From the NCBI RefSeq assembly GCF_014653785.1, contig NZ_BNAS01000006.1, positions 310,001 through 374,000 of the forward strand: a stretch of DNA of 64,000 bases. The letters run 5' to 3'. The position numbers and the translations under genes were made by a program. Positions within the stretch are counted from its first letter, which is position 1. Every line of letters starts with the position of its first letter. Source of the DNA: Promicromonospora soli (GTDB lineage: Bacteria > Actinomycetota > Actinomycetes > Actinomycetales > Cellulomonadaceae). Positions 39,332 through 49,152 of the stretch are shown here, piece after piece. A model generated the notes under the pieces. The model was not told where the DNA came from. It saw only the letters and a program-made list of their open reading frames with translations, and did no database searches.

Positions 39332-40730
39332 CGGGTGGCTCCTTCGAACGCGGGTGCGCCTGCGGCGCGGTCGACGGCAGCGCGGTCGACGACCACGCCG
39401 TCGAGCACCGTGGCCCGGCCACGCAGGAACGTCGCGACGACGCGGCCCGGCAGCTCCATGCCGCCGAACGGCGTGTTGCTGCTGGCCGTGACCTGGGTGC
39501 GGCCGTCGATCGCGCGGGTGGCGGCCGGGTCGACCAGGGTCAGGTTGGCGGGCTCGCCGACGGCGACCGGGCGGCCCTGGCTCGCCGGGCCCTCATCGAT
39601 CCGGCCGATCCGGGCGGGGTTCTCCGAGAGCACGCGGGCGACGTCGGCCCAGGTCATGCGGCCGGTGTCGACCATGGTCTGCTGCACGACGGACAGCGCG
39701 GTCTCCAGGCCGGTCATGCCGAACGCGGCCGACGACCACTCGCAGTCCTTGTCCTCCACCGGGTGCGGCGCGTGGTCGGTGGCGACGATGTCGATGGTGC
39801 CGTCGGCCAGGCCCTCGCGGACCGCCTCGACGTCCTTCGCGGTGCGCAGCGGCGGGTTCACCTTGAACACCGGGTCGTAGTCGCGGGCGAGGTCGTCGGT
39901 GAGGACCAGGTGGTGCGGCGTCACCTCGGCGGTGACGTTGATGCCGCGGCCCTTGGCCCAGCGGACGATCTCCACCGAGCCGGCCGTGGACAGGTGGCAC
40001 ACGTGCAGGCGGGAGCCCACGTGCTCGGCCAGCAGCACGTCGCGGGCGATGATCGACTCCTCCGCGACCGCCGGCCAGCCCGTCAGGCCGATCTGCGCGG
40101 ACACGATGCCCTCGTTCATCTGTGCGCCCTCGGTGAGGCGCGGCTCCTGCGCGTGCTGGGCCACCACACCGTCGAACGCCTTGACGTACTCCAGCGCGCG
40201 GCGCATCAGGACCGGGTCGTGCACGCACTTGCCGTCGTCGGAGAAGACCCGCACGCGGGCGGCGGAGTCCGCCATGGCGCCCAGCTCGGCGAGCCGCTCG
40301 CCGCCCAGGCCCACGGTCACCGCGCCGACTGGGTGCACGTCCGCCCAGCCCGCCTCCTGGCCCAGCCGGTACACCTGCTCGACGACGCCCGCGGTGTCCT
40401 GCGTCGGCGTCGTGTTGGCCATGGCGTGCACAGCGGTGAAGCCGCCCGCGGCGGCGGCCCGGGTACCGGAGAACACCGTCTCGGCATCCTCCCGGCCGGG
40501 CTCACGCAGGTGGGTGTGCAGGTCTACCAGCCCGGGCAGCAGGACCAGACCTGTCCCGTCGCTGCCCGTCCCGTCGCTGCCTGCCGGGATCTCGGTGGCA
40601 CCGTCCGGCACCTCGACCGTGCCGGGGGCGCCGATCGCGGCGATCACGCCGTCCGCCAGCACGACGTCGACCGGGTCCGTGCCGTAGGGACGTACCCCAC
40701 GCAGGACGTAGGCCTGAGGTGTCGGGGTGC

Positions 40731-40734
<4 letters not shown>
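39328..40734 (-). CDS. pyrC: Dihydroorotase
   Basis: 468 residues, class I. It closes carbamoyl-aspartate to dihydroorotate. Seen: the zinc-binding [15 protein letters not shown], the carbamylated-Lys region, [22 protein letters not shown] with the catalytic Asp, and NPARIGRI. An N-terminal insert [11 protein letters not shown] reflects a short tandem repeat. The GTG at 40734 overlaps the pyrB stop (GTGA). Its position after pyrB is standard; in some organisms the two form a complex. Confidence 0.96.
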
Positions 40735-42486
<1,752 letters not shown>

Positions 42487-42599
42487 AGGGAGTCTGACAG
42501 TCCCCACCATAACGCCCTGGACACGTGCCGGACGCCGGAGCCCCCGCCCTCCCGAAGGGGCGTTGCTCACACCAGGGCTGACGGCCACCCTGCAGGAGC

Positions 42600-42720
42600 T
42601 CGGTCGGATGCAACGCACTCCCAACCCAGTTCGGTCGCATGCAACGCACTCCCAACCCAGTTCGGTCGGTTGCCTCGAGATCGGTCAATCGGTGGACCGA
42701 TCTCAAGGCAACCGACCGAA
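42600..42720. repeat. 31-bp tandem repeat plus 26-bp hairpin arms
   Basis: Two 31-base direct units (42600-42630 and 42631-42661) sharing GCAACGCACTCCCAACCCAG are followed by an inverted repeat: 26-base arms 42661-42686 and 42695-42720 with one G-U-compatible mismatch and an 8-base loop. The TCGGTCG element recurs in every unit. It lies between the ArsR gene end and the pyr promoter. It could stop transcription of the SRPBCC-arsR unit but has no T run, and the combination of tandem and inverted copies looks like a mobile or amplifying repeat. Confidence 0.85.
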
Positions 42721-42786
42721 TTCGGCTGGGGCGCCGACGCAATCGACCGAACATGGAGCAGGCAGCGCCTCGGCCACCGGCCGGCC

Positions 42787-43239
42787 TCAGCCGCGCTCCA
42801 GCTCCTTCGCGATCGCCGCGATGCGACCCAGGCGCGCCTCCCACGCGTCCCCGATGCGCTCCAGCCGCCGGCCCAGAGCCGTCAGCTCGGCACCCAGGGC
42901 GCGGTACCGGCGCTCGCGGCCCACGATCCGCGACTCGACCAGCCCGGCAGCCTCGAGCACCGCCAGGTGCTTGGCGATCGCTTGCCGCGTGACCGGCAGC
43001 CGATCGGCGAGGGCGGACGCCGTCAGACCCGCCGCCGAGGTACCGGCGTCGGCACCGCCGCCCGGCGCGCCGGCACCTGCGGCGCTCCCTGGGCCCGCAT
43101 CGGCCAGCGCCTGCAGCACCGCCCAGCGGGTCTCGTCGGCGAGTGCGGCGAACGCGGCGACGGGCGACGCCGTGCCAGAGGCCGGCGGAGTCCCTGGGTC
43201 CGGCGGTGCTGCTGAGCCCGGCGGTGTTGCGGAGCTCAT
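42787..43239 (-). CDS. ArsR family regulator (SRPBCC-linked)
   Basis: 150 residues. The winged helix-turn-helix is clear: FAALADETRWAVLQALADAG, then LTASALADRLPVTRQAIAKH followed by LAVLEAAGLV. No metal-binding Cys cluster is seen. Regulators of this kind beside an AHSA1/SRPBCC gene form a common pair and repress their own unit. An Ala/Gly-rich loop (GSAAGAGAPGGGADAGTSA) interrupts the helices between H1 and the DNA-binding helix. ATG at 43239; a GTG overlapping the SRPBCC stop is an alternative that would add a Pro/Gly/Thr repeat leader. Twin palindromes at 43850-43913 are likely operators. Confidence 0.85.
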   Translation of the reverse strand: MSSATPPGSAAPPDPGTPPASGTASPVAAFAALADETRWAVLQALADAGPGSAAGAGAPGGGADAGTSAAGLTASALADRLPVTRQAIAKHLAVLEAAGLVESRIVGRERRYRALGAELTALGRRLERIGDAWEARLGRIAAIAKELERG

Positions 43240-43280
43240 CGGTGTTGCTGGGCCCCGCGGTGTTCCTGAGCCCGCCGGTA

Positions 43281-43754
43281 CTACCACGCGCGCGACTCGA
43301 TGTACTCGACGAGCTCGTCCAGCTCGCCGTCCCAGCCCTCGCGGTTGCCGTCCAGAGCGGCGCGCAGCGCTTCGTCGGTGTCGCCGGTGAAGCCGGTCTC
43401 GTGGACCGTGAGGTAGGTGCCGTCGTGATCGGGCTCCAAGGTGAACTCGGCCTCGGTCATGCGCTCGGGCTTTTCCGGCGACCGGCCCCAGCGGTAGGCG
43501 AGCAGACGGCCCTGCTCCACGCGCGTCACCTCGAAGGGGACCCAGCCGTAGCCCTCGAAGTGCAGCCGACCGCGTGTCCCGACGGCGAACGGTCCGCCGT
43601 CGTCGGTCTCGCAGGCGTCGCCGAACCAGCCCGCCACGTGCTCGGGCTCGGAGATCGCGCGCCAGACGGCGTCGGGCTTTGCGGCGACGCGGACGGTGCG
43701 GGTGACGGATCGGGTGTCGACGTCGATGCTGGCGCGGGGCTGGACGGTGGTCAT
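43281..43754 (-). CDS. SRPBCC (AHSA1-like) protein
   Basis: 157 residues. START/AHSA1 fold: VTRTVRVAAKPDAVWRAISE, VAGWFGDACETDDGG, LHFEGYGWVPFEVTRVEQGR, LLAYRWG, and the final amphipathic helix GWDGELDELVEYIESRAW. Such proteins bind hydrophobic ligands in a helix-grip cavity; the ligand is unknown. GGAGG before the ATG supports the start. It precedes the ArsR gene and is probably repressed by it. Confidence 0.88.
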   Translation of the reverse strand: MTTVQPRASIDVDTRSVTRTVRVAAKPDAVWRAISEPEHVAGWFGDACETDDGGPFAVGTRGRLHFEGYGWVPFEVTRVEQGRLLAYRWGRSPEKPERMTEAEFTLEPDHDGTYLTVHETGFTGDTDEALRAALDGNREGWDGELDELVEYIESRAW

Positions 43755-43784
43755 GAGGGCCTCCGAGAGTTGTGGTTACGGCCG

Positions 43785-43839
43785 GTCGAGCGGAACCGAT
43801 CGAGTGGATCCTGTCGAGCGAACCGATCGAGCTGATCCA
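43785..43839. repeat. 28-bp imperfect direct repeat
   Basis: Two copies of GTCGAGCG(G)AACCGATCGAG followed by TGGATCC or CTGATCC (43785-43812 and 43813-43839). It lies in the 267-base gap ahead of the SRPBCC gene, between its start and the operators. Confidence 0.75.
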
Positions 43840-43849
43840 GGCGATGAGC

Positions 43850-43913
43850 GCAACCGTTTGGTTGCACTTCCACCATGCACCATCGCTCTCGAATGTGCAA
43901 CCGTTGGGTTGCA
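43850..43913 (-). promoter_or_regulatory. Twin ArsR-type operators
   Basis: Two palindromes of the form GCAACC-N4-GGTTGC: GCAACCGTTTGGTTGC (43850-43865) and TGCAACCGTTGGGTTGCA (43896-43913), 46 bases apart and 96-159 bases upstream of the SRPBCC start. Similar CAACC-N4-GGTTG sites accompany SRPBCC-linked ArsR repressors. The gap also contains a (GTCGGTCCTCT)n microsatellite near 43959-43990. Confidence 0.6.
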
Positions 43914-44021
43914 CTGACCCCGGCGTTCGTCGGGGCGGCCGGTCCTGTTGCGGTCTGCTGTCGGTCCTCTGTCGGTCCTCTGTCGGTCCCCGTCGGTCCC
44001 TGCCAGTCCGCTGTCAGCCCG

Positions 44022-45302
44022 TCAGTCCCTGAGCACCGCCGCCGCCAGACCGGCCGCGACGGCCACCAGCGCGAGCACCATCCCCACCGTTCCCGGCCAG
44101 CCGGCCAGCGCGAACCCGACACCGCCCAGCCAGCCGAACACGCTCGATCCCGCGTAGTACGCCAGGTTGTAGACCGCGGCGGCCTGGGTCCGGGCGCGCG
44201 GCGCCGCGACGGGCGTCCATCCGCTGGCGACGGCATGCGCCCCGAAGAACCCCGCGGTCAGCACGACCAGGCCCGCCAGGACGAGCGGCAGCCACCCCGA
44301 CAGCGTGGCCACCACCCCGGCCGCCATCACCGCGGTCGCGGCGATCAGCACCCGGCGTCGGCCGTGCCGCACCACGAGCCGCCCCGTCCGGGCAGACGAC
44401 CACGTCCCGGCCAGGTAGGCGAGGAACACCAGGCTCAGCACGCCGGGCGACAGGCTGAAGGGCTCTGCGGCGAGGCGAAAGCCCAGGTAGTTGTAGACGG
44501 CGACGAAGCCGCCCATGAGCAGCAGCCCCTGGGCGTCGAGCACGAGCAGGCGCGGGCTGAGCAGGGCACGGAGCCGGCCGGCGCGGCCCCCCGGCGCGAC
44601 GCCGTCCGGCGAGCCATCGCCCGACGAGCCGCCGTCGGGGATCCCGCCGTCGGCCACCGGAAGCCCTGCGCCTCGCTGCCCACCGGCCCCGAGCCCACCG
44701 TCCCGAGACGCGCGGTCCCGCGGCGCCAGCCAGACGAACACGCCGGACGCGATCAGGCACGCGACCGCGACCGCGCCCACGCCGGCGCGCCAGCCGAACA
44801 GCTCGGCGATTCCGCCCGAGACGAGCCGCCCCAGGAGCCCGCCCATCGCCGTTCCCGCCACATACGTCCCGGCCGCGCGCGGGACCACCGACGCCGCGCC
44901 CGCGTCGGTGAGCATCTCGGTCAGGTAGGCCATCGCCACCGCGGGCACTCCCGCGACGAGCAGCCCCTCGACCGCGCGGCCGGCGACGAGCAGGCCGAAC
45001 GACGGAGCGAACGGGACGGCGAGCCCGACGGCCGTCGCACCGAGCATCGCGATGGTCATCGCCCGCACACGCCCGATGCGGTCGGCCACCCACGCCCAGG
45101 GCAGCACGCCTACCGCGAGGCCGAGTGTCGCGGCGGAGACGAGCAGGGCCGTCGCCGAGGCCGACGTCGCGAGGTCGCGGGCGGCGTCCGGCAGGACGGA
45201 CTGGGGCGAATAGAGCTGCGCGAACGCAGCGATCCCGGCGCCGAACAGGGCAACGAGCAGACGTCGCTCGTCGAACCGTTCAGCGCCGGGACCGGTGCTC
45301 AC
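44022..45302 (-). CDS. MFS transporter (YnfM-like)
   Basis: 426 residues with twelve predicted helices in two halves. Seen: the helix 2-3 signature GVLPWAWVADRIGRVRAMT, and RTGRLVVRHGRRRVLIAATA in the second half. The central loop is a low-complexity Gly/Asp/Ser run (VADGGIPDGGSSGDGSPDG). It resembles drug-efflux-type carriers such as YnfM; the substrate is unknown. GTG start at 45302 without a strong ribosome site. It lies between nusB and the repeat/operator region, separating the pyr and efp groups. Confidence 0.85.
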   Translation of the reverse strand: MSTGPGAERFDERRLLVALFGAGIAAFAQLYSPQSVLPDAARDLATSASATALLVSAATLGLAVGVLPWAWVADRIGRVRAMTIAMLGATAVGLAVPFAPSFGLLVAGRAVEGLLVAGVPAVAMAYLTEMLTDAGAASVVPRAAGTYVAGTAMGGLLGRLVSGGIAELFGWRAGVGAVAVACLIASGVFVWLAPRDRASRDGGLGAGGQRGAGLPVADGGIPDGGSSGDGSPDGVAPGGRAGRLRALLSPRLLVLDAQGLLLMGGFVAVYNYLGFRLAAEPFSLSPGVLSLVFLAYLAGTWSSARTGRLVVRHGRRRVLIAATAVMAAGVVATLSGWLPLVLAGLVVLTAGFFGAHAVASGWTPVAAPRARTQAAAVYNLAYYAGSSVFGWLGGVGFALAGWPGTVGMVLALVAVAAGLAAAVLRD

Positions 45303-45349
45303 GTCTGGTGCCGGCTTCCGCCGGCGCTCATGCCGGCCTCACGCGAGCC

Positions 45350-45766
45350 TCATGCCAGCAGAGTCGGCTTCAGGTCCTTGACCCTGCCGAGCAGGCCGTT
45401 CACGAAGGCCGGCGAGTCGTCCGTGGACAGGTCGCCGGCGAGGTCGACCGCCTCGTCCAGCGCGACGGCGTCCGGCACGTCGTCGTTGAAGAGGACCTCC
45501 CAGGAGCCGATCCGCAGCAGTGCGCGGTCGACGGCGGGCATGCGGTCGAGGGTCCAGCCCTGCGAGTAGGTCTCCAGCACCTCGTCGATGCGGTCGCGGT
45601 GCGCGACCACACCCTCCACGATCTCGACCGTGTACTGCGGCACTGCCGCCTCGGTGTGCGGCACTGCCACGCGGTCGGCGAGGAGCTTCAGCGGGTCGAT
45701 GCCCCGCTGCTCCGCCTCGAAGAGGATGTCGGCGGCGCGCTTGCGCGCCTTGGTGCGTGCGCCCAT
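45350..45766 (-). CDS. nusB: Transcription antitermination factor NusB
   Basis: 138 residues, all helical. Binds boxA RNA with NusE in rRNA antitermination. Seen: KARKRAADILFEAEQRGIDP, the conserved MPAVDRALLRIGSWEVLFND (RALLR..EL-type), and DEAVDLAGDLSTDDSPAFVN ending GLLGRVKD. ATG at 45766 with a weak purine-rich AGAGAGA. It follows efp in the same direction after a minisatellite. Confidence 0.96.
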   Translation of the reverse strand: MGARTKARKRAADILFEAEQRGIDPLKLLADRVAVPHTEAAVPQYTVEIVEGVVAHRDRIDEVLETYSQGWTLDRMPAVDRALLRIGSWEVLFNDDVPDAVALDEAVDLAGDLSTDDSPAFVNGLLGRVKDLKPTLLA

Positions 45767-45812
45767 GGTCTCTCTCTGCTACTGAAGCTCACTGGTGAAG
45801 CTCTGCGACTGG

Positions 45813-45866
45813 TGAAGCTCTGCGAACCTTTGAAGCTCTGCGAACCTTTGAAGCTCTGCGAACCTT
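45813..45866. repeat. 18-bp minisatellite between efp and nusB
   Basis: Three perfect units of TGAAGCTCTGCGAACCTT (45813-45830, 45831-45848, 45849-45866), flanked on the left by a 17-base variant (45796-45812) and on the right by a degenerate unit. Lies in the 137-base spacer of the efp-nusB mRNA. The unit length keeps any reading frame. Confidence 0.9.
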
Positions 45867-45903
45867 GGAAACCCTGCGAGACGTGCGAGGACGCCGCTGC
45901 GGG

Positions 45904-46467
45904 TCAGTCGGTGACGCGGCCGAGGTAGTCGCCGGTGCGCGTGTCGACCTTGACCTTGACGCCCTGCTCGAGGAACAGCGGGACCTGGATCTCCGCGCCC
46001 GTCTCGAGGGTGGCCGGCTTGGTGCCGCCGGTGGAGCGGTCGCCCTGCAGGCCCGGCTCGGTGTAGGTGATCTCCAGGACGACGGACGTCGGCAGCTCGA
46101 TGTAGAGCGGCGTGCCGTCGTTCGAGGCGAGCATGACGCTCATGCCCTCGAGCATGTAGTCCTTCGCGTCACCGACGGTCGCTGCCGGCACGGTCACCTG
46201 GTCGTACGTGTCGTTGTCCATGAAGACGAAGTCCTCGCCGTCCATGTACAGGTACTGGAAGTCGCGGCGGTCCACGTTGGCCGTCTCGACCTTGATACCC
46301 GCGTTGAACGTCTTGTCGACGACCTTCCCGGACAGGACGTTCTTCATCTTCGTTCGGACGAACGCTCCACCCTTGCCCGGCTTGACATGCTGGAACTCGA
46401 TGACCGACCAGAGGTTGCCGTCGATCCGGAGCACGGTGCCGTTCTTGATGTCGTTGGAGGTAGCCAC
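45904..46467 (-). CDS. efp: Elongation factor P
   Basis: 187 residues, three β-barrel domains. Rescues ribosomes stalled at polyproline. Seen: [20 protein letters not shown], the tip loop [12 protein letters not shown] in which the modifiable Lys is present (PGKGG), [20 protein letters not shown], and [20 protein letters not shown]. Start GTG at 46467 with AGGAAG. In this genome, with many Pro-rich linkers, EF-P would be expected to matter. It precedes nusB. Confidence 0.97.
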   Translation of the reverse strand: MATSNDIKNGTVLRIDGNLWSVIEFQHVKPGKGGAFVRTKMKNVLSGKVVDKTFNAGIKVETANVDRRDFQYLYMDGEDFVFMDNDTYDQVTVPAATVGDAKDYMLEGMSVMLASNDGTPLYIELPTSVVLEITYTEPGLQGDRSTGGTKPATLETGAEIQVPLFLEQGVKVKVDTRTGDYLGRVTD

Positions 46468-46595
46468 GTTCGTCTTCCTGTGTTGGTGAAGGTGTACCCA
46501 GAGCACGCCGACAGCGGGCCGGCGGCTGGGGTGTCAATCGGGGTGTCGAGCAGCAGCGGTCAAGTCTAGCGGACGGCTCAGATCTGGAGGACCGG

Positions 46596-47120
46596 TCAGA
46601 GCACGAACACGTTCATCGCGACGAGTCCCAGGAGGCCCATCGCGACCGACCAGATGAGCGAGGTGAGCGTGCCCACGACGAACCGCTCCGACGCGATCGG
46701 CTGGTCGCGCAGCTCCGCATAGCGGCCCAGGCCCTTGATCGCGACCACCACCGCTATGCCGTACGGGTAGCCGGCCAGCAGGGCCCCGGTGATCGCGAGG
46801 CGCTCCAGCAGGCCGAGCCACGCGCCGCCGCGCAGGATCGCCACGGCCTCCGGGTTCATGGTGCCCGACGGCGGCTCGCCGCCGTCTCCAGCCCCGCCCC
46901 GCGCGGGGACTCCTGACCCGTCGTCGCCCGGCTCCAGCGCCTGCGGAAGGATCGGCGGCTGGTAGCGCGCCCAGGGCAGGTCTCCCCCACTGGCTTGGCG
47001 GAGCACCCAGGGCACCACCCATGAGCCCACGACGACGCTCAGCAGCAGGGTGACCAACCAGATCGCTACCGCCCCGACCCAGCCCCACCCGTCGATGTTC
47101 TCCAGCATGTCCCAGGTCAC
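46596..47120 (-). CDS. Membrane partner of the SatD-like gene
   Basis: 174 residues with three hydrophobic segments (about 11-35, 103-128 and 145-172) and a ~65-residue Pro/Gly/Asp-rich loop (EPGDDGSGVPARGGAGDGGE). I recognise no family. It follows the SatD-like gene by 16 bases in the same direction, so the two form a unit. The start is taken as GTG at 47120 (TGAGGGG upstream); the ATG four codons later is an alternative. It may anchor or be controlled by SatD. Confidence 0.65.
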   Translation of the reverse strand: MTWDMLENIDGWGWVGAVAIWLVTLLLSVVVGSWVVPWVLRQASGGDLPWARYQPPILPQALEPGDDGSGVPARGGAGDGGEPPSGTMNPEAVAILRGGAWLGLLERLAITGALLAGYPYGIAVVVAIKGLGRYAELRDQPIASERFVVGTLTSLIWSVAMGLLGLVAMNVFVL

Positions 47121-47136
47121 GGCGTGATGATTCCCC

Positions 47137-47943
47137 TCAGCTCTTCGCGCGCTTCATCTTCTTGCGTTTGTGCGGCGGCTCTGCGACAGGCCCGGTCACG
47201 GCGTCCGGCTCGACGATCACGGAGCTGCTCAGCTCCGCGAGCAGCCGCACCACTATCGGACGTACCGCTTCCTCTTCCTGCCAGAGGGCCGCCCGGACCC
47301 GCTGGCTCACCGCCTGCTCGCTGACGTCCAGGGACCGGGCGACGATCCTCTGCCGTCCTGGTTTGTCCTCCAGCGAGGCGAGCGTATCGGCGACCTCCCA
47401 CCCTTGGGGAGTACGGCGCGCGCGAATCGCGGCGAGAAGGCGCAGCAAGGCCTCGATCTCGGCGGCCAGGTCCGGTTCGGCGGTGTTGTTGCCGTCGGAG
47501 GTTGTGTCGTCGGAAGTTGTGCCATGGCCCGGCGTGCCATGCGCTGGCTTGCGCCGGTCCGGCGCGTCCGGCTGCGGGCCCTCCACCGCTACCGACATGC
47601 CCTTGCTCCGGGACTTGGCCCGCTCCACGGCGTCGCGCGCGCGGTAGAACGCGAACCCGCGCGCCTCGCGGGACACCACGGGCAGCGGACCGTCCACCTC
47701 GCCGACGCCGATGCCGATGCTCCAACCCTGGTCGCGCAGCAGGTGAAGAGTGAGGTCGACCGCGAGCTCCGCGCCCGCCCGGCCGGCAGCGAGGATCCCC
47801 TGGACCTCGTCGCCGACCGTGCGCTCGAACGGCACAACGAGCCCCTCGCGGCCGCGGGTCAGGCGCGCGAGCTCGGCGAGGAGCTCGGGAACCCGGTCGG
47901 CCGCGTACGTCGAGCCCCGTTGGTCGATGGTCAGGACGATCAT
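47137..47943 (-). CDS. SatD-like protein with cyclase-like motifs and HTH
   Basis: 268 residues. It resembles the SatD family. The N-terminal ~115 residues show TIDQRGS (Asp7), TVGDEVQGIL (Asp45) and SIGIGVGEVDG, then GFAFYRARDAVERAK. The Asp pair about 38 residues apart and the GIG-G strand resemble class III nucleotidyl cyclases or GGDEF domains. A Thr/Ser/Asp linker (GTTSDDTTSDGNNT) leads to a helix-turn-helix (RIVARSLDVSEQAVSQRVRA) and a Lys-rich tail (HKRKKMKRAK). Family function is unknown; a nucleotide-handling or regulatory role is inference. Leaderless start at the ATG 47943 is suggested by the promoter. Confidence 0.7.
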   Translation of the reverse strand: MIVLTIDQRGSTYAADRVPELLAELARLTRGREGLVVPFERTVGDEVQGILAAGRAGAELAVDLTLHLLRDQGWSIGIGVGEVDGPLPVVSREARGFAFYRARDAVERAKSRSKGMSVAVEGPQPDAPDRRKPAHGTPGHGTTSDDTTSDGNNTAEPDLAAEIEALLRLLAAIRARRTPQGWEVADTLASLEDKPGRQRIVARSLDVSEQAVSQRVRAALWQEEEAVRPIVVRLLAELSSSVIVEPDAVTGPVAEPPHKRKKMKRAKS

Positions 47944-47949
47944 GAGTTA

Positions 47950-47978
47950 AGGCTAGAGCCTTTACGTCTTGTACTCAA
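47950..47978 (-). promoter_or_regulatory. Probable leaderless promoter of the SatD-like gene
   Basis: Minus strand: TTGAGT (complement of 47973-47978), 17-base spacer, TAGCCT (complement of 47950-47955), then the ATG six bases on. The local AT-richness stands out from the surroundings. The spacing suggests transcription starts at or very near the ATG, which would explain the lack of a ribosome site. Confidence 0.5.
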
Positions 47979-48029
47979 TGCTCTGGACTTTAGTGCCGCG
48001 GATCAAGGCTGCTGCCTTGAGGCGCTCGC

Positions 48030-48488
48030 CTACTCCCCCAGCCGTCGCGCGATCGCCGACAACGCCAGCCGGTAGGAGTCGAACCCGAACCCCGCGACGG
48101 TCCCGGTCGCGACCCCGGCCACCACGGAGTAGTGCCGGAACGACTCGCGCGTCGCCGGGTTGGAGAGGTGCACCTCGACGAGCAGCAGCCCCGCCGTGGT
48201 GACCTGGGCGGCGGCGTCGCGCAGCGCGTAGGAGTAGTGCGTGAACGCCGCCGGGTTCAGCACGACGTGCGCGCCGGCGTCGACGGCCTCGTGGAGCCAG
48301 CCGACGATCTCGGACTCGCCGTCGGTCTGTCGCACCTCGATCTCGAGGCCGAGCTCGTCGCCCCATTTTCCCGCGGAGATCTTGAGGTCTTCCATCGAGG
48401 CGTGACCGTAGATCTCGGGCTCGCGGACGCCGAGCCGGCCGAGGTTGGGACCGTTGAGCACCAGGACGCGGGGCAGTGCAGAAGCCAT
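48030..48488 (-). CDS. aroQ: 3-dehydroquinate dehydratase, type II
   Basis: 152 residues. Dehydrates dehydroquinate in the shikimate pathway. Seen: VLVLNGPNLGRLGVREPEIYG with the catalytic Tyr and Arg loop, the Asn in NPAAFTHYSYAL, and VEVHLSNPATRESFRHYSVV with the catalytic His. The ATG at 48488 gives MASALPRVLVLNGPN. In related genomes aroQ lies next to aroB and efp; here aroB is 14 kb away at the right edge. Confidence 0.96.
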   Translation of the reverse strand: MASALPRVLVLNGPNLGRLGVREPEIYGHASMEDLKISAGKWGDELGLEIEVRQTDGESEIVGWLHEAVDAGAHVVLNPAAFTHYSYALRDAAAQVTTAGLLLVEVHLSNPATRESFRHYSVVAGVATGTVAGFGFDSYRLALSAIARRLGE

Positions 48489-48546
48489 GGCCGCGAGCCT
48501 AGTAGGCGGTGGGCTGTGCTGCCGCAAACCCTGGCGCCGGCGAGAC

Positions 48547-49035
48547 TCACGCCCCGTCCGGCTCCAGGCCCTCCACCAGCAGGGTCCGCGGGCCTGGGCC
48601 GGCCTCGGCGAGCTCGTCGTGGGGGTTGGTCAGCGCGCACCGGCGCAGCGAGAGGCAGCCGCAGCCTATGCAGTCGGTCAGGTGGTCGCGCAGCCGGGAC
48701 AGCTGCTCGATCCGAGCGTCGAGGTCGTCGTGCCAGGCCTGCGAGATGCGGCGCCAGTCCTTCGCGGTGGGCGTCCGGTCGCCGGGCAGGGTGTCGAGCG
48801 CCGCGCCGATGTCGGCGAGCGGGATCCCCACACGCTGGGACACCCGGATGAACGCGACCCGGCGCAATGTCTCGCGCCGGTAGCGCCGCTGGTTGCCCGA
48901 CGTGCGCCGGCTCGTGATCAACCCCTTGCGCTCGTAGAAGTGCAGCGCCGACACCGCCACGCCGCTCCGGGCGGCGAGATCGCCGACGGTGAGCTCGTCG
49001 CGGTCCCAGGGAACGGCGGGGTTGGGTGCTTCCAT
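48547..49035 (-). CDS. soxR: Redox-sensitive regulator SoxR
   Basis: 162 residues. MerR-type DNA-binding domain ([20 protein letters not shown], then [14 protein letters not shown]) plus the SoxR [2Fe-2S] motif [12 protein letters not shown] near residues 120-131. Oxidation of the cluster by redox-active compounds activates target genes. GAGGAGG precedes the ATG at 49035; longer starts are unlikely. It is divergent from an oxidoreductase/efflux pair with a SoxR-type box between them. Confidence 0.95.
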   Translation of the reverse strand: MEAPNPAVPWDRDELTVGDLAARSGVAVSALHFYERKGLITSRRTSGNQRRYRRETLRRVAFIRVSQRVGIPLADIGAALDTLPGDRTPTAKDWRRISQAWHDDLDARIEQLSRLRDHLTDCIGCGCLSLRRCALTNPHDELAEAGPGPRTLLVEGLEPDGA

Positions 49036-49115
49036 GTACGGGCCTCCTCGGGCTCTCGAAGAACTGGGGCTTGCGAAGAACTGGGGCTCTCTGACTCGGC
49101 CCTTTCCAGGGGCGG

Positions 49116-49142
49116 TTGACCTCAACTTTGGTTCAGGTTAGA
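49116..49142 (+). promoter_or_regulatory. SoxR box / promoter of the oxidoreductase-efflux unit
   Basis: ACCTCAACTTTGGTTCAGGT (49119-49138) is an imperfect palindrome similar to the SoxR consensus CCTCAAGTTAACTTGAGG. TTGACC at 49116-49121 forms the -35; the -10 is near 49138-49146 (TTAGAGGAT). The gene starts at 49153, so the leader is very short. Confidence 0.65.
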
Positions 49143-49152
49143 GGATCACCGC

